DNA of 64,000 nucleotides from Clostridium sp. UBA4548 (GTDB lineage: Bacteria > Bacillota > Clostridia > Clostridiales > Clostridiaceae). The stretch spans positions 87,674 to 151,673 of the forward strand of contig NZ_DGLI01000009.1 of NCBI RefSeq assembly GCF_002387895.1. The letters are read 5' to 3'. The translations under genes were made by a program, and so were the position numbers. Positions 52,788 to 61,967 of the stretch are shown one piece after another. Every line of letters begins with the position of its first letter. Within the stretch, counting starts at the first letter, position 1. A model generated the notes under the pieces. That model had not been told where the DNA came from, did not search any database, and saw only the letters and a list, made by a program, of their open reading frames with translations.

Positions 52788-53405
52788 ATGGAGCATAAAA
52801 TACAAAGAATTAACAACTATGATGATGAGAGATTTGATAAAGAAATACTAAGGCAGCATGGTGCCTTTATAGTTGATGGTAAGTATAATTGCAGCTTTAA
52901 AATAGTAAATGAAGATTCTGCAATTGCTTTCTTCGATAAAGAAATTAATGTGCTTCAATTGATAGATGAATTTAGATTTTATTCTGAGCACATTGTTAAT
53001 TTCTATAATAAGAATATGGACCTAATAAAAGTCTTTTCGCCTATTAAAGTATTTAGCATATTAATTAGGGACATTCAGCCTTCACAGTTTTTTGTAGATA
53101 TGGACAAGGTTAAAGCTATCCAGTCTTTCATAAATAATGAAGAAGATATAATAATTCCTCTAGCAAAGCTAAAGGACTCTTTCATATCTTTAGATGGGCA
53201 TACAAGGCTTTATTATGCAGTAAGTAGGGGATACACTAAAGTTAAAGGGTATTTAACTGAACCAGGAGACTATTTAGAAGGTTTTGTAGAAGAGGCAAGA
53301 AAAAGAAAGGTTTACTCACCTTATGACCTAGAATTAATATCCCATGAAGACTATAAGATTAAATGGGATAAGTTTTGTGATGATTTTTTTAAAGCAAGGG
53401 AGTAG
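52788..53405 (+). CDS. ParB-like (Srx-fold) domain protein
   Basis: A protein of about 205 residues. Near the middle, LKDSFISLDGHTRLYYAVSRGYTKVKGYL matches the ParB/sulfiredoxin-fold motif DGHxRLxA that binds CTP or ATP in ParB and free serine kinases. The N-terminal half is not recognised. The ATG at 52788 follows AGGAAGTGAG; the GTG at 52779 overlaps that site. A Nudix gene follows 8 bases later. Function unknown. Confidence 0.6.
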   Translation: MEHKIQRINNYDDERFDKEILRQHGAFIVDGKYNCSFKIVNEDSAIAFFDKEINVLQLIDEFRFYSEHIVNFYNKNMDLIKVFSPIKVFSILIRDIQPSQFFVDMDKVKAIQSFINNEEDIIIPLAKLKDSFISLDGHTRLYYAVSRGYTKVKGYLTEPGDYLEGFVEEARKRKVYSPYDLELISHEDYKIKWDKFCDDFFKARE

Positions 53406-53413
53406 GATAAAAT

Positions 53414-53848
53414 ATGGTAGAGGTAAAGCTATTGGAATTGCAAGAAATGGAAGATGATAATTTCCTATGCGCAGTTATAGCAGCTCGTTATAAAGATGAA
53501 TGGATATTTGTTAGAGAAAAAGGAAAAGAAACTTGGGAATTACCAGGCGGAACTCATGAAGCTGGTGAAGCTATAAGTGAAACAGCATCAAGAGAGTTAT
53601 TTGAAGAAACAGGAGCTATAAAGTTTAGCATAACACCAGTATGTATATCCTTTGCAAAGGTAGGACAACGACAATCATATGCAAAGTTATTTTATACAGA
53701 GGTACTTGAGCTTAGCACTTTGCCCAATTTAGAAATTGAAGAAATAAAGCTCTTTGATAGTCTACCTGAAAATCTTACATATCCAGAAATTCATAGTGTA
53801 CTTTTTAAAAAAGCTGTTGAGTTTTCTCAAGAGTTAAGGGATATATAA
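53414..53848 (+). CDS. Nudix hydrolase
   Basis: A 144-residue pyrophosphohydrolase with a complete Nudix box (GTHEAGEAISETASRELFEE then TGA), fitting GX5EX7REUXEEXGU. The surrounding sequence (ELQEMEDDNFLCAVIAARYKDEWIFVREKGKETWELPGG) resembles nucleotide-cleaning enzymes of the MutT/YtkD type. Directly downstream of the ParB-like gene. Confidence 0.9.
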   Translation: MVEVKLLELQEMEDDNFLCAVIAARYKDEWIFVREKGKETWELPGGTHEAGEAISETASRELFEETGAIKFSITPVCISFAKVGQRQSYAKLFYTEVLELSTLPNLEIEEIKLFDSLPENLTYPEIHSVLFKKAVEFSQELRDI

Positions 53849-53914
53849 ATAGTAATCTAATTTTAGAGGGTAAATTAATTTGAAGCTGAGGAATGTTTAT
53901 GGTGGAGGTTAACA

Positions 53915-54331
53915 ATGAAAAGAAATAGAGCGTTTTCAGCAATTATTCGTAATGGAAAAATAGCCATGGTGAAGCATGAAAGAAGTGACAGAAGCTTTTG
54001 GACTTTACCCGGTGGTGGAGTGGAAGAAGGGGAAGGACTTGAAGGGGCGGCTATAAGAGAAGCAAAGGAAGAAATAAATCTTAAAATTTCTATAATTAGA
54101 TATTTGTTTAGTACTGAATACACTAAAGGAACTGAGTATTGCTTTCTTGCTATTCCTACTGAGGGGTGTGAGTTAAAGCTAGGCTGTGACCCAGAGTTTG
54201 GTGATAATGAGCAGATTTTAAAAGAAGCTACATGGATAGATATTAATGAAGTTCGCGAGGATAAGCAAGTATCTAAGGTACTTGAGGCATTAACGGATGA
54301 AGAAAAGAAAGCTTTTAATATAGTGCTTTAG
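53915..54331 (+). CDS. Nudix hydrolase with altered last box residue
   Basis: A 138-residue Nudix protein (MKRNRAFSAIIRNGKIAMVKHERSDRSFWTLPGGGVEEGEGLEGAAIREAKEEINLKI). The REAKEE metal ligands are intact, but the final glycine of the box is Asn, a tolerated change in some members. It is 67 bases after the first Nudix gene, with a GGTGGAGG site. Confidence 0.88.
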   Translation: MKRNRAFSAIIRNGKIAMVKHERSDRSFWTLPGGGVEEGEGLEGAAIREAKEEINLKISIIRYLFSTEYTKGTEYCFLAIPTEGCELKLGCDPEFGDNEQILKEATWIDINEVREDKQVSKVLEALTDEEKKAFNIVL

Positions 54332-54437
54332 AAATAAAAATGGGTATGTGCAATTAGAATTAAAACCCAATAAGGGTTTCTAGTTACAGTATGATACAAA
54401 TTATATTGTAAATAACGCAAAGTAAGAGGATTTAAAA

Positions 54438-55067
54438 ATGAGTGATATTTGTAATGCTGTTGAAGTAGAGTTAATCAAATTTAATAAATGGGCACAGGAA
54501 TATTTAAAGAGTGTCAATTATTATGGAGAATGGGAAACGGAATATCCAGAATGGGAAAGTCTTTATGAAGTTACTTTCAAAGCCATATATACTTTAACTA
54601 ATGATGATAATCCAGAAAGAACTGCAAAGTTAATCTTGGAGGTTATGGCCTTAGATAATGAGTGCGAAAGAGTTTTAGGAGAATGTGAAGATACACTGGA
54701 TGATGGTCGGTTAAAGACTCTTTGTGAAGTAGGTGTAAGTCATACAGATTGGAATGCAAGATGGCAGATTGCTGAATTATTGGGAAGAAGAAAGATTTCT
54801 TCTTCAGAAAAATACTTATTAAAACTAGTTTGTGATGAAGTAGAGTATGTTATAAGAAGAGCTTTATATTCTTTGGCTAAGGTCAATCCTAGTAGTGCAG
54901 AGAAAGTGGCTATAGAAAATTTGAACAGCAAATATGAATATCTTAGGTTTGCAGCATTAGTTACATTATATGATATATCCTCCCAATATTTTGATTATGC
55001 AATTAAGAGACTAGAAAATGATGAATCAAAGATTATAAAAGTATGGATTAACAATATAAAGGATTAA
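54438..55067 (+). CDS. HEAT-repeat-like protein
   Basis: A 209-residue helical protein. Residues about 100-205 consist of HEAT-like helical pairs (WNARWQIAELLGRRKISSSEKYLLKLVCDEVEYVIRRALYSLAKVNPSSAEKVAIENLNSKYEYLRFAALVTLYDIS). It is probably a protein-interaction scaffold. The N-terminal 90 residues are acidic and unrecognised. Confidence 0.65.
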   Translation: MSDICNAVEVELIKFNKWAQEYLKSVNYYGEWETEYPEWESLYEVTFKAIYTLTNDDNPERTAKLILEVMALDNECERVLGECEDTLDDGRLKTLCEVGVSHTDWNARWQIAELLGRRKISSSEKYLLKLVCDEVEYVIRRALYSLAKVNPSSAEKVAIENLNSKYEYLRFAALVTLYDISSQYFDYAIKRLENDESKIIKVWINNIKD

Positions 55068-55166
55068 AAATGAACTTTTACATATGAGAAGTAGAATATA
55101 TTGAAGAAAGAGATATTATAATAAATAAGATTTAAATGTTTTTATATTATTAAAGGGGATAGAGCA

Positions 55167-56030
55167 ATGAAGTTTGTAAATTTTAAAACAAAGGATAAAG
55201 TTCGTCTAGGAATTAAATGCGAAAAAGGAATAATAGACGTGAAGCAGGCAGCTTATGATTATTTTATTGAAGTACCAACTACTATAGAACAAGTTATCAT
55301 AAGTGGAGAAAAAGGTAAGTTACAGCTTAAAGAGCTGATGAAAAAAGATGTAGAGATTTTAAGTGAAGAAAGCATTACCTATGCACCTTGCATAATTAAT
55401 CCAGAAAAAATCCTTTGTGTGGGGTTAAATTACTTAAGTCACAGTAAGGAATGTAACTTGGAGATTCCAACCTCACCTGTAATCTTTAGTAAGTTTAATA
55501 ACTCCTTAGCAGCTCATAATCAGACCGTTGCCCTACCAAAAACCGCAAAAAAGTTTGATTATGAAGCAGAGCTAGTAATTGTTATTGGAAAAGAAGGAAC
55601 TAATATTTCTAAAGCAGAAGCACTTTCTTATATTTTTGGATACACCATTGGAAATGACTTAAGTGCTAGGGATTTACAATTCCGAAGTGGTCAGTGGCTC
55701 TTAGGTAAAACCTGTGACGGTTTTGCTCCTATTGGTCCATACTTAGTTTCAGCAGAGGAAATAGACTGCAATAATTTAGAAATTAGCTGTAGAGTAAATG
55801 GCACTCTTCGCCAGCAGAGCAATACAAGTGATATGATTTTTGATTGTAGCACAATTATAAGTTATATCTCTCAATACATGACTTTAAAGCCTGGGGACAT
55901 TATTTTTACAGGAACCCCAAGTGGTGTAATTTTAGGATACAAAGAACAGGAACAGCAGTGGTTAAAAGCTGGAGATGAAATTGTTGTTACCATTGAAAAT
56001 ATAGGTAGTTTAAGGAATGTATTAAAGTAA
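55167..56030 (+). CDS. Fumarylacetoacetate hydrolase family protein
   Basis: A 287-residue enzyme of the FAH superfamily (acylpyruvase or 2-hydroxyhepta-diene-dioate isomerase type). The metal-binding signature appears as KILCVGLNYLSHSKE, FDYEAELVIVIGKEGTNI, GYTIGNDLSARDLQFRSGQWLLGKTCDGFAPIGP and PGDIIFTGTPSGV. An N-terminal 60-residue lid domain is present. Substrate not deducible; oxaloacetate or acylpyruvates are typical. Confidence 0.9.
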   Translation: MKFVNFKTKDKVRLGIKCEKGIIDVKQAAYDYFIEVPTTIEQVIISGEKGKLQLKELMKKDVEILSEESITYAPCIINPEKILCVGLNYLSHSKECNLEIPTSPVIFSKFNNSLAAHNQTVALPKTAKKFDYEAELVIVIGKEGTNISKAEALSYIFGYTIGNDLSARDLQFRSGQWLLGKTCDGFAPIGPYLVSAEEIDCNNLEISCRVNGTLRQQSNTSDMIFDCSTIISYISQYMTLKPGDIIFTGTPSGVILGYKEQEQQWLKAGDEIVVTIENIGSLRNVLK

Positions 56031-56206
56031 CAAGTAAAAGAGGGAAAGTTTTCTTAAAAGTAACAAAGTAGGATAGCAAGGGTTTCTAAGAATTAAAGGT
56101 GAAATTTTTTCATAGATATGAAAAAAATGGAAAATAGAATAGAACTATTTAGGAGATATTTTACAATTATGAGTTGTATATAAGTTTTGACCTTGTTTAG
56201 CTACAT

Positions 56207-56258
56207 AGGGAACCAGAGTTTAAACCTCACTTATACATGAGTCTTACCTTGGTTCTCT
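56207..56258 (+). other. Long-loop hairpin in 1.1-kb intergenic gap
   Basis: AGGGAACCA (56207-56215) pairs with TGGTTCTCT (56250-56258) with one G-U pair; inner CTCA/TGAG also pair. The gap 56031-57173 has no convincing gene. Confidence 0.45.
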
Positions 56259-56410
56259 TAAAGCTTTTTGAGTATGAATAAATTAATCTTTCACTAGTAG
56301 GCCCTTTATTAAACTATAGAATAGATGGCTATGAAGTGTAATAGATTTATAGTAATAGTGTTATGGGCAAAAAATAACCTTAGTTGAAGGAAAAATCAAG
56401 CATAAATAGC

Positions 56411-56440
56411 AAAAAGTCATGTAAAAATACATGGCTTTTT
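56411..56440 (+). terminator. Rho-independent terminator
   Basis: AAAAAGTCATGTA pairs with TACATGGCTTTTT with one G-U pair. It ends the 55167 transcript or its long trailer. Confidence 0.8.
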
Positions 56441-56788
56441 ATGGTTATGCAGCTTTAATTGAGAAGACTTCTGCTTTACTATTTAACTGTTAATTAAAAA
56501 CAAATCTAAGAAGAACCCTTAAAATAGTTGGTAAAAAAACCTCTGTGTAAGAAAGGTGCAGAGGTGCTAAATTAAATCTACATAGGCGGATGTTGGAAAT
56601 AACTCATCTAACAAGCTTAGACAAATAAAATACTTTCACAATTTATTTGTCTATAAATATTAAATTACATTAAATAAAATTCACTATGTATTTGTAAAAG
56701 ATTATATTATATATTCTGTGAAATATATAACAATAAGCTGGAAGTTTTAAAAGGTTCCTAAAAAAAAGAAAACTATCATAACTATATT

Positions 56789-56964
56789 ATTAAAATCATA
56801 TATATAATATGATTTTAATATAAAAGTGAAAAGGCTAGCTATTTTACGAAAAATGGAGAAAAAATGAGAAAAATCTGTTTAGTTTATTTGCGTAAGGATA
56901 GTTATAAAAATCTGTTTTGGACAAACCTTCCATGGCGTAATATAATATTTGTAAACGGTTAACC
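56789..56964 (+). promoter_or_regulatory. Palindrome and cre-like site upstream of fatty-acid transporter
   Basis: A 13-bp inverted repeat ATTAAAATCATAT/ATATGATTTTAAT (56789-56819) and a degenerate CcpA-like TGTAAACGGTTAACCA (56949-56964). Both precede the AtoE-like gene and suggest control by a repressor and by carbon status. Confidence 0.4.
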
Positions 56965-57173
56965 AATTATAAATTAATTTGATAAATATTTAACACACAT
57001 ATTCTAATGGCCATACAACTTTAAATTGCTATATAGGAATTTGTAGACTTGTAACTTATTCATGTTATGAAACTTAGTATGAAGCTTTGCATAATCTTCG
57101 AATTATCAAGTAGCAATTTATTCACGGATAAGCTACTCAATATTTTACACTAAAATAGAAATGGGGTAATATT

Positions 57174-58532
57174 ATGAGAAATGGTTTAAGAAAGATTACT
57201 AAAGCTTTAAATTTAGGTATGGATAAAATTATGCCAGATGCAATAGTATTTGCAATGATTTTAACACTTATAACCTTTATTGCAGGTATTACATTAACTA
57301 AAGCCGGTCCTTTAGATATGATTAAATATTGGGGTACAGGTTTTTGGGGATTCTTAGCCTTTAGTATGCAGATGACAGTGATAATTACTACAGGCTATAT
57401 AGTTGCCAGTGCGCCCTTAGCAAAGCGTTTTCTGGTTAAAATTTGTGAAATTCCTAAAAATGCTGTGCAAGGAGTACTTTTTATTGCTATTGCCAGTGCA
57501 CTTTTAGGCTGGATAAGCTGGGGTCTTGGTTTGGTTGCAGGTGCTATTTTAGCACGAACTGTAGCGCAGAATTTAAAAAAGGTTGATTTTAAATTATATG
57601 TTGCAGTAGCATATACAGGAGCTATAACTACTGGACTTTTTGGAATCTCTGGTTCTGAATTTTTAATGGTAAATACACCAGGTTATTTCTTGGAGAAGCA
57701 ATTAGGATTAATTCCTCTAAGTAAGACAGTGTTTGAGCCATCACTTCTTATTGCTGAAATATTAGGACTTATAATTATAGTACCTATCCTAGCAGCTTTA
57801 ATACATCCAGATCCAAAGGATACTCCAAGTATGGATAAGGAGATTTTAGATGCTTTTGCTGCACAAGATGCAGAAAGTGCTGCTAAGGTATTAGATAAAA
57901 AGAACATGACTTTTGCAGAAAAAATGGATAATAGTCCTATAATGAACTTAATTATAGGTATAGGTGGTCTAATTTATATTGTTTATTGGTTTGCTACTAA
58001 GGGCTTTGATTTAAACTTAAATATTATGAACTTTATTCTTTTAATGGTTGGAATAATACTTCATATGACTCCACGTAATTTATTAACGGCTGCAGAAGAA
58101 GGGGTTAAAAGTGCCTTTGGGGTTGTTATTCAATTTCCATTCTATGCAGGGATACAGGGAATGATGGGTGACTCAGGTCTTGTTGCTTTAATTGCTAACT
58201 TCTTTGCAAGTATATCAACACAAACAACCTATCCATTCTGGACTTATATCTCTATGGCTATAGTTAACTTTTTCATTCCTTCCTCAGGGGGAATCTTTAT
58301 GGTTGCTGGGCAGCCTTTAGGGCAAGCAGCTTTAAATCTAGGAGTTGACCCTCATAAGTTTGTAATAGCCTTTACAGCTGGTGAGACCATATCAAATATC
58401 ATTCAGCCATTCTGGGCAATACCGCTACTAGGAATTGCAAGGCTTAAGATGAAGGACATTATGGGTTACTGTATAGTATTCTTTGTAGTACTTACTGCTA
58501 TATTCTTTGGGGTATGGGCTGTAATGTGGTAA
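57174..58532 (+). CDS. Short-chain fatty acid transporter (AtoE family)
   Basis: A 452-residue polytopic membrane protein of the AtoE/short-chain fatty acid permease family (LNLGMDKIMPDAIVFAMILTLITFIAGI; YWGTGFWGFLAFSMQMTVIITTGYIVASAP; FFIPSSGGIFMVAGQPLGQAALNLGVDPHKFVIAFTAGETISNIIQPFWAIPLLGIA). It probably moves butyrate- or acetoacetate-like acids. It is monocistronic, followed by a very strong terminator. Confidence 0.9.
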   Translation: MRNGLRKITKALNLGMDKIMPDAIVFAMILTLITFIAGITLTKAGPLDMIKYWGTGFWGFLAFSMQMTVIITTGYIVASAPLAKRFLVKICEIPKNAVQGVLFIAIASALLGWISWGLGLVAGAILARTVAQNLKKVDFKLYVAVAYTGAITTGLFGISGSEFLMVNTPGYFLEKQLGLIPLSKTVFEPSLLIAEILGLIIIVPILAALIHPDPKDTPSMDKEILDAFAAQDAESAAKVLDKKNMTFAEKMDNSPIMNLIIGIGGLIYIVYWFATKGFDLNLNIMNFILLMVGIILHMTPRNLLTAAEEGVKSAFGVVIQFPFYAGIQGMMGDSGLVALIANFFASISTQTTYPFWTYISMAIVNFFIPSSGGIFMVAGQPLGQAALNLGVDPHKFVIAFTAGETISNIIQPFWAIPLLGIARLKMKDIMGYCIVFFVVLTAIFFGVWAVMW

Positions 58533-58615
58533 AGAGCAAATAATAGTTTATTACAAGAGTAAAACTTAAAAGGTTTAGTTTATTATTAGTATGTTTTATA
58601 TAAAAGATAAATGAA

Positions 58616-58662
58616 AACTACCTCAGAAGATGAGAGAAACATCTTCTGAGGTAGTTTTTTAA
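58616..58662. terminator. Strong bidirectional terminator
   Basis: A perfect 17-bp stem (AACTACCTCAGAAGATG against its complement at 58640-58656) with a 7-base loop and T/A flanks, between convergent genes. Confidence 0.95.
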
Positions 58663-58694
58663 TTTTCTACATAATGATTTAATGAAATATAAAA

Positions 58695-59960
58695 CTATTC
58701 TAGTTTAGTGCAAAACACAGTATAAATACAAAGTCCAGCACCACCTAGCATAGGTAAAATATAAGAAGGGATATGATTAATTAAGATTCCAGCCAGAATT
58801 AGTGCAATTGGTAAGATTACCTTTGCTATACTTATGCCAAGACTAAGGACTCTTCCCCTTAATTCTTCTGGAATAACTTGCTGTAGTATATAGAAAATAG
58901 GAATATCGATGAAAGATATAGCAATACCTGCTAGCATCATAGTTAAAATAAAGTATACTAAATAAAAACCTTCATTATTAACTTTATAGCTTAATATAAC
59001 TGAAAAACCTATGGCTACCATAGAAAGGGACAGTAATATACCAGTAAATTTTATGATTTTGCCGTAGGGATGGGTGGCCATGACCTTTTTAATCAGAAGG
59101 GCACCTAAAATCATTCCTATAGGAAAAGCAGTCTCTATTATACCAAAAGATTTAGTACTTAACTTCAAAACATTATTTATTATATAGGGCAGTGGTACAG
59201 TTATTGAAAGACCAAGAAAAAAGTTTAAGGCGATAAAAACTCCAAACATATTTAAAATATTTTTACTGGTTTTTAAATAATTAACTCCTTCTTGTATATC
59301 CTTTTTAAAGTTCATTTTTTCTTTGATTATTTCCTTATCACTATGATTGAATTTAAAATTCATAATTCCGTGAAGCATTGCAGATATGAAAAAAGAAATT
59401 CCATTAACTAAGATGAAATACCTTATATCTATAAAAGCAAAGATTACTCCACCAATCATAGGACCTAAAATAGAAGAGGCAGATTGAATTACTTTACTTA
59501 TAGAATTTAAAGATATAAGTCTTTTTTCAGACACTAAATTTGGTTTTGATGCTTCAATACTTATGCCATAAACAGTAGTAAATACATTTAGAAGAAAAGT
59601 AGTTACATAAATCATGGGTAAGCTTAAGGTATAGCCTATAGTTAAAAGATATAAACCTATGAGTAAAACTCCATTTAGCAGGTCAGTAATTATAGCAAGA
59701 AATTTCTTGTCAAGCCTATCTGCAAGGACACCTGCAAAGGGATTAACAAGAATTGTAGACAAAATTCCTAGAACAAGGGTGGTTGCAAAGCTTAAGCCTG
59801 AACCAGTTACTTTTAACACATAAAGTCCAAGGGCAAAATTATAAATAGAAGTTCCAAAGAGGGATATACAGCTTGCTATTGAATATAAAATTATATTTAA
59901 AAAGTCCTTAGTTTTAAAAGAATTCTTTAATGAGGTTATTGATAGTTCCAATTTAATCAC
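58695..59960 (-). CDS. MFS exporter next to MerR-methyltransferase gene
   Basis: About 421 residues with twelve hydrophobic segments of the MFS drug-exporter type (ILYSIASCISLFGTSIYNFALGLYVLKVTGSGLSFATTLVLGILSTILVNPFAGVLADRLDKK is the typical motif A region). The frame is open back to 60068, but the predicted promoter starts transcription near 59994, and AGAAAGGA precedes a GTG at 59960, so that start is preferred. It probably exports a drug or toxic metabolite. Confidence 0.85.
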   Translation of the reverse strand: MIKLELSITSLKNSFKTKDFLNIILYSIASCISLFGTSIYNFALGLYVLKVTGSGLSFATTLVLGILSTILVNPFAGVLADRLDKKFLAIITDLLNGVLLIGLYLLTIGYTLSLPMIYVTTFLLNVFTTVYGISIEASKPNLVSEKRLISLNSISKVIQSASSILGPMIGGVIFAFIDIRYFILVNGISFFISAMLHGIMNFKFNHSDKEIIKEKMNFKKDIQEGVNYLKTSKNILNMFGVFIALNFFLGLSITVPLPYIINNVLKLSTKSFGIIETAFPIGMILGALLIKKVMATHPYGKIIKFTGILLSLSMVAIGFSVILSYKVNNEGFYLVYFILTMMLAGIAISFIDIPIFYILQQVIPEELRGRVLSLGISIAKVILPIALILAGILINHIPSYILPMLGGAGLCIYTVFCTKLE

Positions 59961-59970
59961 ATTCCTTTCT

Positions 59971-59989
59971 TTAGGGTTAAGTGCCCTAA
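59971..59989 (-). promoter_or_regulatory. Hairpin or operator at the 5' end of the MFS transcript
   Basis: TTAGGG and CCCTAA arms 7 bases apart, directly upstream of the ribosome site of the MFS gene. A related palindrome TAGGGTTAACCCTA lies at 60073-60086, beginning at the stop codon of the MerR gene. Confidence 0.45.
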
Positions 59990-60000
59990 CTTCTAGTTTC

Positions 60001-60031
60001 ATTATAATTGGTGGTCTCATCACCACATCAA
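60001..60031 (-). promoter_or_regulatory. MerR-type promoter with 19-bp spacer
   Basis: Read on the minus strand: TTGATG (60031-60026), exactly 19 bases, TATAAT (60006-60001). The spacer contains the dyad GTGGT-GATGAG-ACCAC. An over-long spacer with a central dyad is the signature of promoters activated by MerR-family proteins through DNA distortion. Confidence 0.8.
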
Positions 60032-60083
60032 TAGATAGAATTAAAAAAAATACCCAAAAAATCAACAAAAGATAGGGTTAACC

Positions 60084-61301
60084 CTACCTTTTGCCAAGGA
60101 GAGAATATGAATAAACCTTTTCACCTTCTCTAAAGTAATTCTCATACTTTCCACCCTTTTCAACAAAATTTGAAGTGTTTTCTTCAAAAATATTGTAGTG
60201 AAGGCTAGAAAGTTGATTTTTAATATCACTAGCAATGAAATTCTTTCTGTATTTAGGCTCTATTAAGCTGTTTAGGGCAAAATTCTTAAATAAAATATAA
60301 GCTCCAATTAGAGTTGCACTATCTTTTACATAATTATCTAATAGCTTTAGAAGAAAGTCTTCATTATGAAAACTATAATTACTTGTTCCAGAAACGTCCA
60401 AAACAATATCAATAGATTTATCCCTTATTGGGAGCTGGCGAAAATCTGAGCAAATAAAAAGAATATTTTTTTTATAATCTACAGTTTCTAATATATTCTT
60501 TAAAAATATATGCCTATTTATATCATGATCCACAGCAATGTATATAGAGTCCTCAGGCAGATTTTCATAAATACTTCTTAAAAAAAAGCCTAAGCCAGAG
60601 CCTAATTCTAGGAGCACCTTGTTTTTTAAAGTAGAAAAATCAATTTTTCTATGTAGAAAGTCCATTCCACGATAAAGATGATCAAGATAATCTATGTTAG
60701 TATCGCTTATATAGTCAACAATGTGATTAAAGTCGTATTTAACACTAAAATCAAGCTTACTATTAGTAACCATCAATATGCCATTTTCAATGTGGTACTC
60801 TTCACCACATAAACACCTTAGTTTCCCATTTATAATCTGATTATTTGTTATGCTTCCTTCACTAAGCTGCAGGTTACTTCCACATTTTAAGCATTTTAAA
60901 AGGCTAAGTGCATTAAAGTTTATCCCAAGAACTGTTTTACTTGTATTTTCAGTTCTTGAAAGTTCAATTAATTTTTCTTTCAGCTTCTCTTTCATTTCAC
61001 TAAGCTCTTTAATTTGATTTTCTAATTTGCTAACTTTATTTTTAAAAAGTGCTTTGAAGCATTCATCTTCCTCATATTGAGTTAGATTACCTAATCTTTT
61101 AAACATAAAGATAGTTTTAATTTCCCCTAAGGAAAATCCCATAGCTTTTAGGGATAATAAATCTTCTAAGTCTTTTTCGCATTTACTATCAAAGTTATAT
61201 TGTCCACCTTGCTTTTCAGGAAGTATTAAATTCATATCCATATAGTGACGCACAGTATCTATGGTTAAATTATTCATTTCAGCAAACTTTCCGATTTTCA
61301 T
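60084..61301 (-). CDS. MerR regulator fused to zinc-ribbon and SAM methyltransferase
   Basis: A 405-residue fusion. Residues 1-70 are a MerR winged helix (MKIGKFAEMNNLTIDTVRHYMDMNLILPEK), 75-118 the dimerisation coiled coil, 135-180 a zinc ribbon (Cys137, Cys140, Cys163, Cys165) followed by a Trm112-like segment, and 185-405 a class I methyltransferase with LLELGSGLGFF at 230-240, VDHD at 258-260 and SIDIVLDVSG as motif IV region. The zinc-plus-methyltransferase half resembles the RlmA type of 23S rRNA enzymes. It is followed by an MFS exporter with a MerR-type promoter. Effector and substrate unknown. Confidence 0.85.
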   Translation of the reverse strand: MKIGKFAEMNNLTIDTVRHYMDMNLILPEKQGGQYNFDSKCEKDLEDLLSLKAMGFSLGEIKTIFMFKRLGNLTQYEEDECFKALFKNKVSKLENQIKELSEMKEKLKEKLIELSRTENTSKTVLGINFNALSLLKCLKCGSNLQLSEGSITNNQIINGKLRCLCGEEYHIENGILMVTNSKLDFSVKYDFNHIVDYISDTNIDYLDHLYRGMDFLHRKIDFSTLKNKVLLELGSGLGFFLRSIYENLPEDSIYIAVDHDINRHIFLKNILETVDYKKNILFICSDFRQLPIRDKSIDIVLDVSGTSNYSFHNEDFLLKLLDNYVKDSATLIGAYILFKNFALNSLIEPKYRKNFIASDIKNQLSSLHYNIFEENTSNFVEKGGKYENYFREGEKVYSYSLLGKR

Positions 61302-61967
61302 ATTTACACCTCAATAATTCTTGTTTTAATCTCAATCTATATTTCAGCCTTTATTAAAAAATAATGATACTAGCACTAGTGTTCCTCATTGATAATTGAA
61401 TTGTAATAGCTAAATCTAGAGAGTATTTATGCATATTAAATTGTTAAATAACCTAAGAGTCGTACTTAATCCAATAAGAAAATCAATAGAACTATGTATA
61501 TTGTTTATTCAACATTATTAAGTATGATTATACCCTAAATAAAATGAGTATTCCATTATTTGGGCGAGAATTTCTAGATATACATACTAAACTTCTTACC
61601 ACTTGTTTTAAGGAAAATTTTGAATAACAAATTTTTTTATTATACAGGAAGTTCAACTTTTTGAATGTAAAAAGTTTCTTTGAGTTCTTGATATTACAAG
61701 GTTTCGAACTATATGTAAAAAATTACAAAGATTATAGGAGTTTAAAAGGGCGTGTGCATACACGGTTTTGTTCTAACACTTAGACTAAGGTTCAATGCTT
61801 CATTTATAGGGATTAACAGGAAGGATATATTGAGCATTAAAAAAATCTTGAACAAAACAGTAGTAATTAACATAAATTATTTATAAGGGGAGATGTGTAC
61901 TTAACTTTAATAGCTATCATATTGATTTAGAACACACCACAAGAATTTAAAGGGTGGGATTAGGTTT
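61302..61967. other. Intergenic region between divergent genes
   Basis: About 665 AT-rich bases. An AACTTTTT/AAAAAGTT stem is near 61655-61677 and CGTGT/ACACG arms at 61751-61764. CATAAATTA at 61871-61879 with AC 17 bases upstream resembles a SigK promoter, but the match is short. No gene is seen. Confidence 0.5.

Noticed and set aside
56118..56183. 21-codon ORF starting MKKMENRIELF
   Set aside because: No convincing ribosome site or promoter in the right place.
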